Below, piece after piece: positions 8,892 through 18,261 of a DNA stretch of 64,000 nt (the first letter of the stretch is position 1; each line of letters opens with the position of its first letter). Below the pieces are notes generated by a model. That model saw only the letters and a list, made by a program, of their open reading frames with translations, had not been told where the DNA came from and searched no databases. The stretch comes from Pseudomonas sp. MWU16-30317 (lineage in GTDB: Bacteria; Pseudomonadota; Gammaproteobacteria; Pseudomonadales; Pseudomonadaceae), in contig NZ_JAIWJA010000002.1 in the NCBI RefSeq assembly GCF_020515695.1, positions 558,001 through 622,000 of the forward strand, in the 5' to 3' direction. The position numbers and the translations under genes are program-made.

Positions 8892-11351
8892 TCAGCGAAT
8901 CCGCCCCTCGGTTGGGAGCAGCTCGTCTTTGCTGAAGTCGTCGACATCGATGACTTTGCGCCGAGCGACTTCCGCCAGGCGCAGTGCCTGGGCTTCTGCG
9001 GCCTGTAATACGCCCGCCTCCAGAGCTGTGTCGATGAGAGATTGGCCCGGTACGGGCTTGAGTTGTCCGGCCTTGGCAGCCTGATGCAGCTTCTTGTGCA
9101 GGGGTAGGGCGGCATTCAGTTGCGTCACTGCATCGTGCAAGGCGCCGACGGCATCTTCCGGGTCTTGCGGTTGGTAGCAGCCGGTCAGCAGTTCCTGCAG
9201 CGTCGCATCACCCGGGGCACGGCCGAGCACTTGTGCTACATCGGCATCCATTTTGTCGGTGGGGCCGGTATGACGACGGCCGAACGGGAAAACGATCCGG
9301 CGCAGCAGCCACCCCAGCACTGGGCTTGGGAAGTTGCGCATCAGTTGCTCGAGTGCGTGTTCAGCCTTGCCCAGGCTTTCTGCCATGGCCCAGCGCAGTA
9401 GCGGTTCCATGTGCTGCGGGGAACCGAGGTCGTGGTAGCGCTTGAGTGCCGCAGAGCCAAGATAGAGATAGCTCAGCACATCGCCCAGACGAGCTGACAG
9501 GCGCTCGCGGCGTTTGAGTTCGCCGCCGAGCAGCATCATGCTCAGGTCGGCGAGCATGGCAAACGCAGCGGCCTGACGATCGAGCGCGCGGAAATACACT
9601 TGGCTGATCGCATTGCCCGGGCGTCGTTCGAAGTGCCCTAGGCCGAGGTTCAGCGCAACGGTGCTCCCGGCGTTACTGAGGGCGAATCCGATATGCTTGA
9701 GTAGCAGCTGATCGAACTCCACCAGCGCCTGGCCTTGATCGGCCCGAGATGCGAGGGCCATTTCCTTCAGTACGAAAGGATGGCAGCGAATGGCCCCTTG
9801 GCCGAAGATCATCAGGTTTCGCGAGAGGATATTGGCCCCTTCGACAGTGATGAAAATCGGCGCGCCCTGCCAGTTACGGCCGAGGTAGTTGTTAGGGCCC
9901 ATGATAATGCCCTTGCCGCCGTGTACATCCATGGCGTGGGTAATGCACTCGCGGCCACGCTCGGTCAGGTGGTATTTGAGGATGGCCGACAGTACCGAGG
10001 GCTTCTCGCCCAGATCGACCGCGTTGGCGGTGAGCATCCTTGCGCTGTCCATCAGCCAGGCGTTGCCACCGATGCGGGCCAGGGATTCCTGGATGCCTTC
10101 GAAGGCTGACAGCGGCACGTTGAATTGTTCCCGTACCCGAGCGTATTGGCCGGTCACCAGACTGGTGTACTTGGCGGCACCGGTTCCTACGGCGGGGAGC
10201 GAGATGGAGCGGCCCACGGACAGGCAGTTCATCAGCATCATCCAGCCCTTGCCGAGCGTGGCCTGTCCACCGATCAGGTATTCCAGCGGGATGAACACAT
10301 CCTTGCCCGAGTTGGGGCCGTTCATGAAAGCCGCACCCAGGGGCAGGTGCCGACGGCCGATCTCCACGCCGGGTGTATCGGTCGGAATCAGCGCCAGGCT
10401 GATACCCAGATCGTCTTGTTCGCCCAGCAGGTGTTCAGGGTCGTAGGCCTTGAACGCCAGACCGAGCAGGGTGGCGACCGGTCCGAGGGTGATGTAGCGC
10501 TTCTCCCAGTTCAGACGCAGGCCGACGACCTCTTCGCCTTGCCATTGGCCTTTGCAGATGATGCCGGTATCAGGCATTGCACCGGCGTCGGAACCTGCCA
10601 GTGGGCCCGTGAGTGCGAAGCAGGGGATATCTTCACCCCGCGCCAAGCGCGGCAAATAATAGCTGCGCTGTTCGTCGGTGCCGTAATGCAACAGCAGTTC
10701 GGCCGGGCCGAGGGAGTTGGGCACCATTACCGTAGAAGCGAGGTCGCCGCTGCGGGTGGCGAGTTTCATCGCCACCTGTGAATGGGCATAGGCCGAAAAA
10801 CCTTTACCACCAAATTCCTTGGGGATGATCAGGGCGAAAAAGCCGTTGGTCTTGATGTGCGCCCAGGCTTCGGGGGGCAGGTCCATATCCTGGCCGATCT
10901 GCCAGTCGCTGACCATGGCGCAGAGCTCCTCTGTCGGACCATCGATAAACGCCTGTTCCTCCTCGGTGAGCTGCACCTTGGGATAGTTGAGCAGTTGGTG
11001 CCAGTCCGGGCGTCCGCTGAACAACTCGCCATCCCACCACACGGTGCCGGCGTCGATCGCCTCGCGCTCGGTGACCGACATCGGTGGTAGCGTCTTGCGG
11101 AACCAGGCGAACAGCCGCGCGCTGAAAAGCTTGCGACGCAGATCGGGCAGCAATACGAATGCTGCGGCAGCAATCAGCAGAATCCACAGCACCGCCAATA
11201 CCACTGCGCGGATGGCGCTATGGCCGGGGGTGAATATCCCCATAGCGATGAGATAGACCGCGACGATGCCCAGTGCCGGCACCGTATCGACCCGCCGATG
11301 GGCCAGCCAGGCAAGGCCGATGACCAGTACGACCAACCACAACAGCAGCAT
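8892..11351 (-). CDS. fadE: Acyl-CoA dehydrogenase FadE (large, membrane-associated)
   Basis: An 819-aa FadE, close in length to E. coli FadE (814 aa) and about twice a normal acyl-CoA dehydrogenase. It catalyses the first FAD-dependent step of fatty-acid beta-oxidation. Two or three hydrophobic helices occupy about residues 1-75. The dehydrogenase core follows (CFALTGPLAGSDAGA, the HGGKGI block), then the C-terminal DUF1974-type region. Two ATGs lie close together: GGAGGA touches the upstream one (11357) but sits six bases from ATG 11351, so the start MLLLWLVVLVIG is preferred. Confidence 0.9.
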   Translation of the reverse strand: MLLLWLVVLVIGLAWLAHRRVDTVPALGIVAVYLIAMGIFTPGHSAIRAVVLAVLWILLIAAAAFVLLPDLRRKLFSARLFAWFRKTLPPMSVTEREAIDAGTVWWDGELFSGRPDWHQLLNYPKVQLTEEEQAFIDGPTEELCAMVSDWQIGQDMDLPPEAWAHIKTNGFFALIIPKEFGGKGFSAYAHSQVAMKLATRSGDLASTVMVPNSLGPAELLLHYGTDEQRSYYLPRLARGEDIPCFALTGPLAGSDAGAMPDTGIICKGQWQGEEVVGLRLNWEKRYITLGPVATLLGLAFKAYDPEHLLGEQDDLGISLALIPTDTPGVEIGRRHLPLGAAFMNGPNSGKDVFIPLEYLIGGQATLGKGWMMLMNCLSVGRSISLPAVGTGAAKYTSLVTGQYARVREQFNVPLSAFEGIQESLARIGGNAWLMDSARMLTANAVDLGEKPSVLSAILKYHLTERGRECITHAMDVHGGKGIIMGPNNYLGRNWQGAPIFITVEGANILSRNLMIFGQGAIRCHPFVLKEMALASRADQGQALVEFDQLLLKHIGFALSNAGSTVALNLGLGHFERRPGNAISQVYFRALDRQAAAFAMLADLSMMLLGGELKRRERLSARLGDVLSYLYLGSAALKRYHDLGSPQHMEPLLRWAMAESLGKAEHALEQLMRNFPSPVLGWLLRRIVFPFGRRHTGPTDKMDADVAQVLGRAPGDATLQELLTGCYQPQDPEDAVGALHDAVTQLNAALPLHKKLHQAAKAGQLKPVPGQSLIDTALEAGVLQAAEAQALRLAEVARRKVIDVDDFSKDELLPTEGRIR

Positions 11352-11457
11352 ATGCATTCCTCCGTGACGACAGGTATGGCGACAGTGTAGTGACCCTGCG
11401 GGCTTCGGGGAGTTCGAGTGTTTCGGGATTTGTCCTGGTGAGCGTATTTACCGCCGA

Positions 11458-11601
11458 CTACATCAGCAAAACGGCCTGAGGCACCAGCAAACTGCCCCCA
11501 GCGCCATCAATGCACTGCCAATGACACCCTCTGCGGGTGATCAATGCGAAATCAGGCCCAGGGCTGATGACGGCCAGCAGTGTTATCAGTTTACGCCGCA
11601 T
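11458..11601 (-). pseudogene. LysE/RhtB-type exporter remnant
   Basis: The minus strand around 11530-11589 encodes LITLLAVISPGPDFALITRR, the characteristic first helix and PGPDF motif of LysE/RhtB amino-acid exporters. Family similarity is lost after this block and the frame ends within about 25 residues, whereas a full exporter has about 200. This looks like the start of a deleted gene between fadE and the GST gene. The rest of 11352-11685 shows no gene. Confidence 0.55.
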
Positions 11602-11685
11602 TGCTGAGACGAAAGCCGGCCACCCAGCATGTTCTCTGAACCCCACCCGGGTACACTGGTCGGATCACTTCACAAGGAGAACATC

Positions 11686-12309
11686 ATGCTCAAGGTCTGG
11701 GGACGCGCCAATTCCAGTAACGTTCGCAAGGTACTGTGGTGCGCAGAAGAGTTAGGGTTGGCCTACGAGCGTATCGATGCCGGGGGCGCCTTTGGAGTGG
11801 TCAATGAGCCACGTTACCGAGCCATGAATCCCAATGGCCGCGTACCGGTTATCGAAGATGACGGTTTTGTGCTTTGGGAATCGAATGCCATTGTGCGTTA
11901 TCTGGTGAATCGCGATGGCCAGGGCAGCGCGTTGCTGCCGATCGATGTGCGCCAACGTGCCAGCGCCGATCGCTGGATGGACTGGATGACCTCTTCCCTC
12001 GCCGGTCCGTTTCGCGATGTGTTCTGGGGTTTATTGCGGACCCCTCCGGCCGAACAGGACTGGGCGGCGATCAATGCCGCGCAGGACGTTTGCACGCAGT
12101 TGCTGGCCATGGTCGATCAAGCGCTGTCGACGCAGCCGTATCTGTCCGGCAGCGAGTTCGGCATGGGCGATATTCCCCTGGGCAGTTTTGCCTATGCCTG
12201 GTTCGAAATGCCCATCGAGCGCAAACCCATGCCGTATCTGGAGGCTTGGTACGAGCGGCTAAAGGCCCGGCCGGCTTATCGTTCGGCGGTGATGACCGCG
12301 TTGACCTGA
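11686..12309 (+). CDS. Glutathione S-transferase family protein
   Basis: A 207-aa GST with an N-terminal thioredoxin-like domain (MLKVWGRANSSNVRKVLWCA, residues 1-80, including the glutathione-contact motif PVIEDDGFVLWESNAI) and a helical C-terminal domain. The early Ser/Asn cluster suggests a theta/beta-type active site with Ser rather than Tyr. The start is set by AAGGAGA eight bases upstream. P. aeruginosa has a GST at the same place before the ABC transporter. The natural substrate is unknown. Confidence 0.85.
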   Translation: MLKVWGRANSSNVRKVLWCAEELGLAYERIDAGGAFGVVNEPRYRAMNPNGRVPVIEDDGFVLWESNAIVRYLVNRDGQGSALLPIDVRQRASADRWMDWMTSSLAGPFRDVFWGLLRTPPAEQDWAAINAAQDVCTQLLAMVDQALSTQPYLSGSEFGMGDIPLGSFAYAWFEMPIERKPMPYLEAWYERLKARPAYRSAVMTALT

Positions 12310-12494
12310 TAGCTACTATTAACAGGCGTCACTGTACTTGTGGCGTCGACCACGTCAGCATTGTCTTATTCGGCAACATCTACCGGGCGCAACGTGTCGC
12401 TCGGTCTACACAAGAAACGTTCTTCACGGCGGTTGTATCGCTAGCGCGCAGCCCCTTGTCATTCTTCTGTATCAATAGGGTGCAAAGACTTTCT

Positions 12495-13427
12495 ATGAGT
12501 TCTGCTCTGTCCATCCGGCAGCTTACCAAGACCTACGGCAACGGTTTTCAGGCCCTCAGCGGCATTGACCTCGATGTAGCCGAAGGCGACTTTTTCGCAC
12601 TCCTCGGCCCGAACGGCGCCGGCAAATCGACCACCATCGGCATCCTCTCGACCCTGGTCAACAAGACCAGCGGCAGCGTCAGTATCTTTGGCCATGATCT
12701 GGATAAACAGCCGGCGGCGCTCAAGCGCTCCATCGGCGTGGTGCCGCAGGAGTTCAACTTCAACCAGTTCGAGAAGACCTTCGATATCGTCGTGACCCAA
12801 GCCGGTTATTACGGTATCCCCGCGAAGATCGCCAAGGAGCGCGCGGAGCAGTATCTCAACCAGTTGGGGCTGTGGGACAAGCGCGATGTGCCGTCGCGGT
12901 CGTTGTCGGGGGGCATGAAACGCCGTTTGATGATCGCTCGGGCACTGATACACGAACCGCGGTTGTTGATCCTCGACGAGCCCACGGCGGGTGTCGACAT
13001 CGAGCTGCGCCGGTCGATGTGGACTTTTCTGACCGAGCTCAACCAGAAAGGTATCACCATCATCCTCACCACTCATTACCTCGAAGAAGCCGAACAGCTG
13101 TGCCGCAACATCGGCATCATCGATCACGGCACCATCGTCGAGAACACCAGCATGCGCAATCTGCTGGGCAAGCTGCATGTCGAGACCTTTTTGCTCGATC
13201 TGCGCCAGGATGTTGCGGTCGCCCCGCAGTTGCACGGTTATCCGTGCAAGTTGCTGGACCCGCACACGCTGGAGGTGCAGGTCGACAAGAGCGTTGGTAT
13301 CACCGAGCTGTTCGCCCAGCTGGCCGTGCAGAACATCGAAGTCGCGAGCTTGCGAAACAAAACCAATCGCCTGGAAGAGTTGTTTGTCTCCCTGGTAGAA
13401 AAAAATCTGGCGAAGGTAGCGATATGA
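12495..13427 (+). CDS. yadG: ABC exporter ATP-binding subunit, YadG type
   Basis: A 310-aa ABC ATPase. Walker A is GPNGAGKST, the signature is LSGGMKRRLMIARAL, and Walker B is LLILDEPTAGVD, followed by the switch His in ILTTHYLEEAE. The last 90 residues form the extra C-terminal domain usual in DrrA/YadG-type exporters. ATG 12495 (MSSALSIRQLTKTYG) is where family homology begins. The stop overlaps the permease start (ATGA). The substrate is unknown; the class moves drugs, lipids or polysaccharides outward. The 185 bases before the gene hold nothing recognisable. Confidence 0.88.
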   Translation: MSSALSIRQLTKTYGNGFQALSGIDLDVAEGDFFALLGPNGAGKSTTIGILSTLVNKTSGSVSIFGHDLDKQPAALKRSIGVVPQEFNFNQFEKTFDIVVTQAGYYGIPAKIAKERAEQYLNQLGLWDKRDVPSRSLSGGMKRRLMIARALIHEPRLLILDEPTAGVDIELRRSMWTFLTELNQKGITIILTTHYLEEAEQLCRNIGIIDHGTIVENTSMRNLLGKLHVETFLLDLRQDVAVAPQLHGYPCKLLDPHTLEVQVDKSVGITELFAQLAVQNIEVASLRNKTNRLEELFVSLVEKNLAKVAI

Positions 13428-14203
13428 GTTCGGAATTCTCGGCCAACGTGGTCGCGCTCAATACCATTGTTTACCGTGAGGTTCGGCGTTTCATGCGGAT
13501 CTGGCCGCAGACGCTGCTCCCCCCGGCGATCACCATGGTGTTGTACTTCGTCATCTTCGGTAACCTGATCGGTCGTCAGATCGGCGACATGAACGGCTTC
13601 ACTTACATGGAGTACATCGTGCCGGGGCTGATCATGATGTCGGTGATCACCAACTCCTATGGCAACGTGGTCTCGAGTTTTTTCGGCAGCAAATTCCAGC
13701 GCTCCATCGAGGAATTGATGGTGTCGCCGGTATCGCCACACACGATCTTGATTGGGTACGCCCTGGGCGGGATGCTGCGCGGTCTGATCGTGGGCATCAT
13801 CGTGACCCTGCTGTCGCTGTTCTTCACCCACCTGCAGGTGCATCACCTGGGGGTAACGCTAGTGGTGGTGGTCATGACGGCGACGATCTTTTCGTTGCTC
13901 GGCTTCGTCAACGCCGTTTACGCGCGCAATTTCGATGATATCTCCATCATTCCAACCTTCGTGCTGACGCCGCTGACCTATCTGGGCGGGGTGTTCTACT
14001 CCATCACCTTGCTGCCGCCGATCTGGCAGACGATCTCCCTGGCAAATCCAGTGTTGCACATGGTCAACGCGTTTCGCTACGGGATCCTCGGGGTCTCGGA
14101 TATCAAGATCAGCAGTGCGTTGACCTTTATGCTGGTGGCCATGGTGGTGCTGTATTTTGGTTGTGTACGCCTGTTGGTGAGCGGGCGCGGTATGCGGACC
14201 TGA
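13424..14203 (+). CDS. yadH: ABC-2 type permease, YadH type
   Basis: A 259-aa integral membrane protein of the ABC-2 family with six predicted helices. The family signature region is LTPLTYLGGVFYSITLLPPIWQ, followed by NPVLHMVNAFRYG. It pairs with the ATPase encoded immediately upstream (4-base ATGA overlap) to form a homodimeric exporter core. A GC hairpin ends the operon 8 bases after the stop. Confidence 0.88.
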   Translation: MSSEFSANVVALNTIVYREVRRFMRIWPQTLLPPAITMVLYFVIFGNLIGRQIGDMNGFTYMEYIVPGLIMMSVITNSYGNVVSSFFGSKFQRSIEELMVSPVSPHTILIGYALGGMLRGLIVGIIVTLLSLFFTHLQVHHLGVTLVVVVMTATIFSLLGFVNAVYARNFDDISIIPTFVLTPLTYLGGVFYSITLLPPIWQTISLANPVLHMVNAFRYGILGVSDIKISSALTFMLVAMVVLYFGCVRLLVSGRGMRT

Positions 14204-14210
14204 TCCCTGC

Positions 14211-14236
14211 GCCCCCTCCCAGGCGAGGGGGCTTTG
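14211..14236 (+). terminator. Terminator hairpin after the YadGH operon
   Basis: A stem GCCCCCTC (14211-14218) pairs with GAGGGGGC (14225-14232), with a 6-base loop and a short T run. It lies between the convergent permease and DUF2062 genes and ends the exporter transcript. Confidence 0.65.
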
Positions 14237-14240
14237 CCTG

Positions 14241-14753
14241 CTAGTCCCGCCTCTGACGTCGCTGCCACTGTCGCCCCACCCACCACCTCCAATACCCCAG
14301 CGTCAACCCATATCCCAGCGCGCCCATCACCAGAGCGGTCAGTACCGAGCCCAGCAGGAACGGCTGCCACATGCTGCTGAATTGACCGCTGATCCACTCC
14401 GCGGTCAAGGTGTCCGGCAGGTGTCGTGGCGGCGTATCCAGCAACCACGCTCCCAGTTTATAGGTGCAGTAGAACACTGGCGCCATGGTCAGCGGATTGG
14501 TGATCCATACCAGCCCGGCGGCGATCGGCAGGTGTGCACGCACCATGATCGCCATGCTCGCGGACAACAGCATCTGCATGGGAATGGGTATGAACGCCGC
14601 AAACAGGCCGACGGCCATGGCTCGGGATACGGAGCGACGGTTGAGCTGCCAGAGATTCTGGTCGTGCAGCAGGCGCCCCAGAAAGCGTAACGATGGGTGC
14701 TCTCGGATGCTGGCGGGATCGGGCATGTAACGTTTCAGCAACTGGCGGGGCAT
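14241..14753 (-). CDS. DUF2062 membrane protein
   Basis: A 170-aa inner-membrane protein of the DUF2062 family. The family signature is seen in AMAVGLFAAFIPIPMQM and GLVWITNPLTMAPVFYCTYK, with hydrophobic helices around both and a third near residues 140-158. ATG 14753 (MPRQLLKRYMPDP) is preferred to 14795 because homology starts there. Its role is unknown; in several Pseudomonas it neighbours comEC and the lpxK group, as here. Confidence 0.8.
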   Translation of the reverse strand: MPRQLLKRYMPDPASIREHPSLRFLGRLLHDQNLWQLNRRSVSRAMAVGLFAAFIPIPMQMLLSASMAIMVRAHLPIAAGLVWITNPLTMAPVFYCTYKLGAWLLDTPPRHLPDTLTAEWISGQFSSMWQPFLLGSVLTALVMGALGYGLTLGYWRWWVGRQWQRRQRRD

Positions 14754-14905
14754 GGCAGCAGCCTGGAGAGTGACAAGACGCGCAGTATGCCCCACATCGG
14801 CGCTCAGTTCGGTTCAGACTTTGTGACAAATCTTGAAGCGCCAATGACAGGCTATTGGCTTAGGCTGCCCGTAGTTTTCAAACCGGCTACTCGAGGTTCA
14901 AACGT

Positions 14906-17134
14906 ATGCGCCCAAGGATGGTCGCAATGGCGGCGGGACTGCTGGCGATTCGCTGGCTGCCGGTCCTGCCGTCGATCTGGATGGTCGCGGTCATAGCACT
15001 GGTGGGCCTTGCGCTCGTCTATAGGCGCGGGCATTGGCTGGGCTTCACCTTGTTGGGCTTCGCCTGGGCCTGCACCTCGGCGCAATGGGCGCTGGATGAC
15101 CGGTTGTCGCCAGCCCTCGATGGTCGCACGCTATGGGTCGAGGGCCGGGTGACCGGATTGCCCAGCAGCCAGAACGGCACGGTGCGCTTCCAGCTCGAGC
15201 AGCTGCAGTCGCGGCGCGATGTACTGCCCGCCCGGTTGCGCGTCAGTTGGTACAACGGCCCGCCGGTGATGAGTGGCGAGCGTTGGCGACTGGCGATCAA
15301 GCTCAAGCGTCCGCGCGGGTTGATCAACCCGGGAGGCAACGACTTCGAAGCCTGGTTGCTGGCGCGGCGTATCGGCGCACTGGGCAGCGTCAAGGATGGC
15401 GAGCGTCTGGCACCGGCCACCGGCGCTTGGCGCGATACGGTACGTCAGCGTCTGTTGGCGGCGGACGCACAAGGGCGGGAGGGCAGCCTGACTGCCTTGG
15501 TGCTGGGTGACGATTCGGCGGTGCCGCGCAGCGATTGGCAGATCCTGCAGGACACCGGCACCGTGCACTTGATGGTGATTTCCGGCCAGCACGTTGGCTT
15601 GCTGGCAGGGCTGGTGTATGGACTGATCAGTTTAATGGCGCGGCTCGGGCTATGGCCGCAACGCCTGCCGTGGCTGCCTTGCGCCTGCCTCCTGGCTTTC
15701 ATGGCGGCATTGAGCTACGGCCTGCTGGCGGGTTTCCAGGTCCCGGTGCGGCGGGCGTGCATCATGATCGGCATGGTGCTGTTGTGGCGCTGGCGCTTTC
15801 GGCATCTGGGCCTGGGGTTGCCGTTATTGGTGGCGGTCAATGGCGTGTTGCTGGTCGAGCCATTGGCCAGCCTGCAGTCAGGCTTCTGGCTGTCGTTCAC
15901 GGCGGTCACGATATTGATGCTGGTGTTTTCCGGGCGGCTGGGGGGCTGGCCCTGGTGGCAGACCTGGACCCGCGCGCAGTGGCTGATAGCAGTTGGTTTG
16001 TTGCCGGCGTTGGTGATTCTCGGGCTGCCGGTCAGCCTCAGCGGGCCGCTGGCCAACTTGCTGGCTGTGCCGTGGATCAGCCTGCTGGTGCTGCCGCTGG
16101 CCTTGCTGGGCACTGTGCTGTTGCCGGCCCCGGCGCTGGCCCAACCGGTGCTGTGGCTGGCCGGTGGCCTGCTCGAGGGCCTGTTCCAGTGGCTGGCCTG
16201 GATGGCGCAGTGGCTGCCTGCCTGGCAGCCGCTGCTGGTCTCGGGTTGGCATTGGGCACTGGTGTGCTTCGGCGCGCTGATGGTGTTGTTGCCCAGCGGG
16301 GTGCCGTTGCGGCCCATGGGCGTGCCTTTGCTGCTGCTGGCGCTATGGCCACCGCCGGAGCGAATCGCCCATGGTCGCGCGCAGGTCTGGCAACTGGATG
16401 TTGGCCAGGGGCTCGCCGTGCTGGTGCGCACTCGCGGGCACACCTTGTTGTACGACACCGGGCCGCGGCTGGGAGAGATGGACGCCGGCGAGCGCGTGGT
16501 CCTGCCGACCTTGCGCAAGCTGGGCGTCGAGCGGCTCGACAAGCTGCTCATCAGCCATGCCCATCTCGACCACTCCGGTGGCGCCGCCAGCCTGCGCCGA
16601 AGCTTGCCGGTGGGCGAGGTGATTGCCGGCGAGGCGGACAAGACACCGGGTGCTCAGGCCTGCACCTCGGGTCGGCAATGGCAATGGGATGGGGTCAGCT
16701 TCAGCCTGTGGCGCTGGCCGGGGGCCCGGGAGAGCAACCCGTCTTCCTGCGTACTGCTGGTAGAGGCCAACGGCGAGCGGCTATTGCTCAGCGGCGATAT
16801 CGATGCCGCGGCCGAACGCGAGCTGGTGCGCACACGCCCGCAATTGCAGGCGCACTGGCTGCAGGCACCCCATCACGGCAGCCGCACTTCATCTTCCATG
16901 GCATTCCTGCAGGCTTTGCAATTGCGCGGCGTACTGATCCCTCGCGGCTACGACAATTCCTTCGGGCATCCCCATCGCGAAGTCATGGCGCGTTACGCCG
17001 CACTGGGCCTCGAAGTCCATGACACCGCCTTGCACGGAGCCATCCACCTGCCGTTGGGGAGCTTCGCGGGCGCCCGTGGCTGGCGCGAGAATCGTCGATT
17101 CTGGCGCTCGCCCAGCGGCTCGACCGATGACTGA
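14906..17134 (+). CDS. comEC: DNA internalisation / competence protein ComEC (Rec2)
   Basis: A 742-aa ComEC. An N-terminal membrane part with an OB-like periplasmic loop (residues 1-190) precedes the multi-helix Competence domain (LTALVLGDDSAVP, VMVISGQHVGLLAGL-like block, to about 480). A C-terminal metallo-beta-lactamase domain carries the metal motif SHAHLDHSGG and later HHGSRTSSS. In transformable bacteria ComEC moves single-stranded DNA across the inner membrane. The gene is full length. It begins a plus-strand run through exbB, exbD and lpxK, an order shared with P. aeruginosa. Confidence 0.92.
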   Translation: MRPRMVAMAAGLLAIRWLPVLPSIWMVAVIALVGLALVYRRGHWLGFTLLGFAWACTSAQWALDDRLSPALDGRTLWVEGRVTGLPSSQNGTVRFQLEQLQSRRDVLPARLRVSWYNGPPVMSGERWRLAIKLKRPRGLINPGGNDFEAWLLARRIGALGSVKDGERLAPATGAWRDTVRQRLLAADAQGREGSLTALVLGDDSAVPRSDWQILQDTGTVHLMVISGQHVGLLAGLVYGLISLMARLGLWPQRLPWLPCACLLAFMAALSYGLLAGFQVPVRRACIMIGMVLLWRWRFRHLGLGLPLLVAVNGVLLVEPLASLQSGFWLSFTAVTILMLVFSGRLGGWPWWQTWTRAQWLIAVGLLPALVILGLPVSLSGPLANLLAVPWISLLVLPLALLGTVLLPAPALAQPVLWLAGGLLEGLFQWLAWMAQWLPAWQPLLVSGWHWALVCFGALMVLLPSGVPLRPMGVPLLLLALWPPPERIAHGRAQVWQLDVGQGLAVLVRTRGHTLLYDTGPRLGEMDAGERVVLPTLRKLGVERLDKLLISHAHLDHSGGAASLRRSLPVGEVIAGEADKTPGAQACTSGRQWQWDGVSFSLWRWPGARESNPSSCVLLVEANGERLLLSGDIDAAAERELVRTRPQLQAHWLQAPHHGSRTSSSMAFLQALQLRGVLIPRGYDNSFGHPHREVMARYAALGLEVHDTALHGAIHLPLGSFAGARGWRENRRFWRSPSGSTDD

Positions 17135-17215
17135 AGCAGCGATGGCGATGTGCCGGTCTTCGACCCCACGACCCCCTATGATAGAGTGGCGGACTTTTTC
17201 GAAGGGGTGGTTACT

Positions 17216-17839
17216 GTGTGGGAATTGGTCAAGTCCGGTGGCTGGATGATGCTGCCGATCATTTTGAGCTCGATCGTCGCCCTGGCTATCACCGCCGAAC
17301 GCCTCTGGACCTTGCGCGCCAGCCGCGTGGCTCCGGTCCATCTGGTCGGCCAGGTATGGCGCTGGATGAAAGACAAGCAACTGAACAAGGACAAGCTCAA
17401 GGAGCTGCGCGAAGATTCGCCCCTGGGTGAAATTCTCGCCGCTGGCCTGGCCAATTCTCGCCATGGCCGCGAGATCATGAAGGAAAGCATCGAGGAGGCC
17501 GCCTCGCGGGTCATTCACGAGCTCGAGCGTTACATCAGCACCCTCGGGACCATCGCGGCCATTGCGCCATTGCTCGGCCTGTTGGGGACGGTGCTGGGCA
17601 TGATCGACATCTTCAGTTCGTTCATGGGCACCAACATGGCGACCAATCCGGCGGTCATGGCTGGCGGGATTTCCAAGGCGCTGGTCACCACCGCCTCGGG
17701 CTTGATCGTGGCCATTCCGGCGCTGTTCTTCCACCGCCTGCTGCAACGGCGCATCGACGACCTGGTGGTCGGTATGGAGCAAGAGGCGATCAAGCTGGTC
17801 GAGGTGGTGCAGGGCGAGCGCAATGAGGATGACGCGTGA
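17216..17839 (+). CDS. exbB: ExbB/TolQ-family proton channel protein
   Basis: A 207-aa MotA/TolQ/ExbB protein with three transmembrane helices: near residues 10-30, then two around the conserved block GTIAAIAPLLGLLGTVLGMI and the following GGISKALVTTASGLIVAIPA. With the downstream ExbD-like protein it forms a proton-driven motor that energises an outer-membrane process. The GTG start (VWELVKSGGWMMLP), preceded by GAAGGGG, was chosen over an upstream frame from 17150 because family homology begins there. Which receptor it powers is not shown; no TonB lies nearby. Confidence 0.85.
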   Translation: MWELVKSGGWMMLPIILSSIVALAITAERLWTLRASRVAPVHLVGQVWRWMKDKQLNKDKLKELREDSPLGEILAAGLANSRHGREIMKESIEEAASRVIHELERYISTLGTIAAIAPLLGLLGTVLGMIDIFSSFMGTNMATNPAVMAGGISKALVTTASGLIVAIPALFFHRLLQRRIDDLVVGMEQEAIKLVEVVQGERNEDDA

Positions 17840-18261
17840 AATTCCGCCGCCGCTCCCGCGAGAACATCGAGCTTAACCTGATCTCACTGATCGACGTGGT
17901 GTTCGTGCTGCTGCTGTTTTTTGTGGTGACGACGACCTTCACGCGCGAGACCCAGTTGCGGGTCGATCTGCCTGAAGCCGTCACCGGCGCACCGGCGGAC
18001 AACGCCAGCAAGCGTCTGGACATCGCGATCAGCGCCGACGGTATCTATTCGCTGAACAACCAGCTGCTGCCCAAGAGCGACCTGAGCACGCTGATGAATG
18101 CGTTGCAAAAAGAGTCCGGTGGCGACACCGCGCTGCCGCTGTCCATCAGTGCCGATGGCAAGACCCCACATCAGGCCGTCATCACCGCCATGGATGCTGC
18201 GGGCAAGCTGGGTTTCAGTCACCTGAGCATGACCACTGTCGAGGCGCAGAGCGCGCCCTGA
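17836..18261 (+). CDS. exbD: ExbD/TolR-family protein
   Basis: A 141-aa partner of the preceding channel protein. One transmembrane helix ([19 protein letters not shown]) contains the essential Asp (LIDVVF), and a periplasmic domain follows. The GTG start overlaps the exbB stop (GTGA), and the stop overlaps lpxK (TGATG). Tight coupling with lpxK is conserved in Pseudomonas and suggests a tie to envelope biogenesis. Confidence 0.87.
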   Translation: MKFRRRSRENIELNLISLIDVVFVLLLFFVVTTTFTRETQLRVDLPEAVTGAPADNASKRLDIAISADGIYSLNNQLLPKSDLSTLMNALQKESGGDTALPLSISADGKTPHQAVITAMDAAGKLGFSHLSMTTVEAQSAP

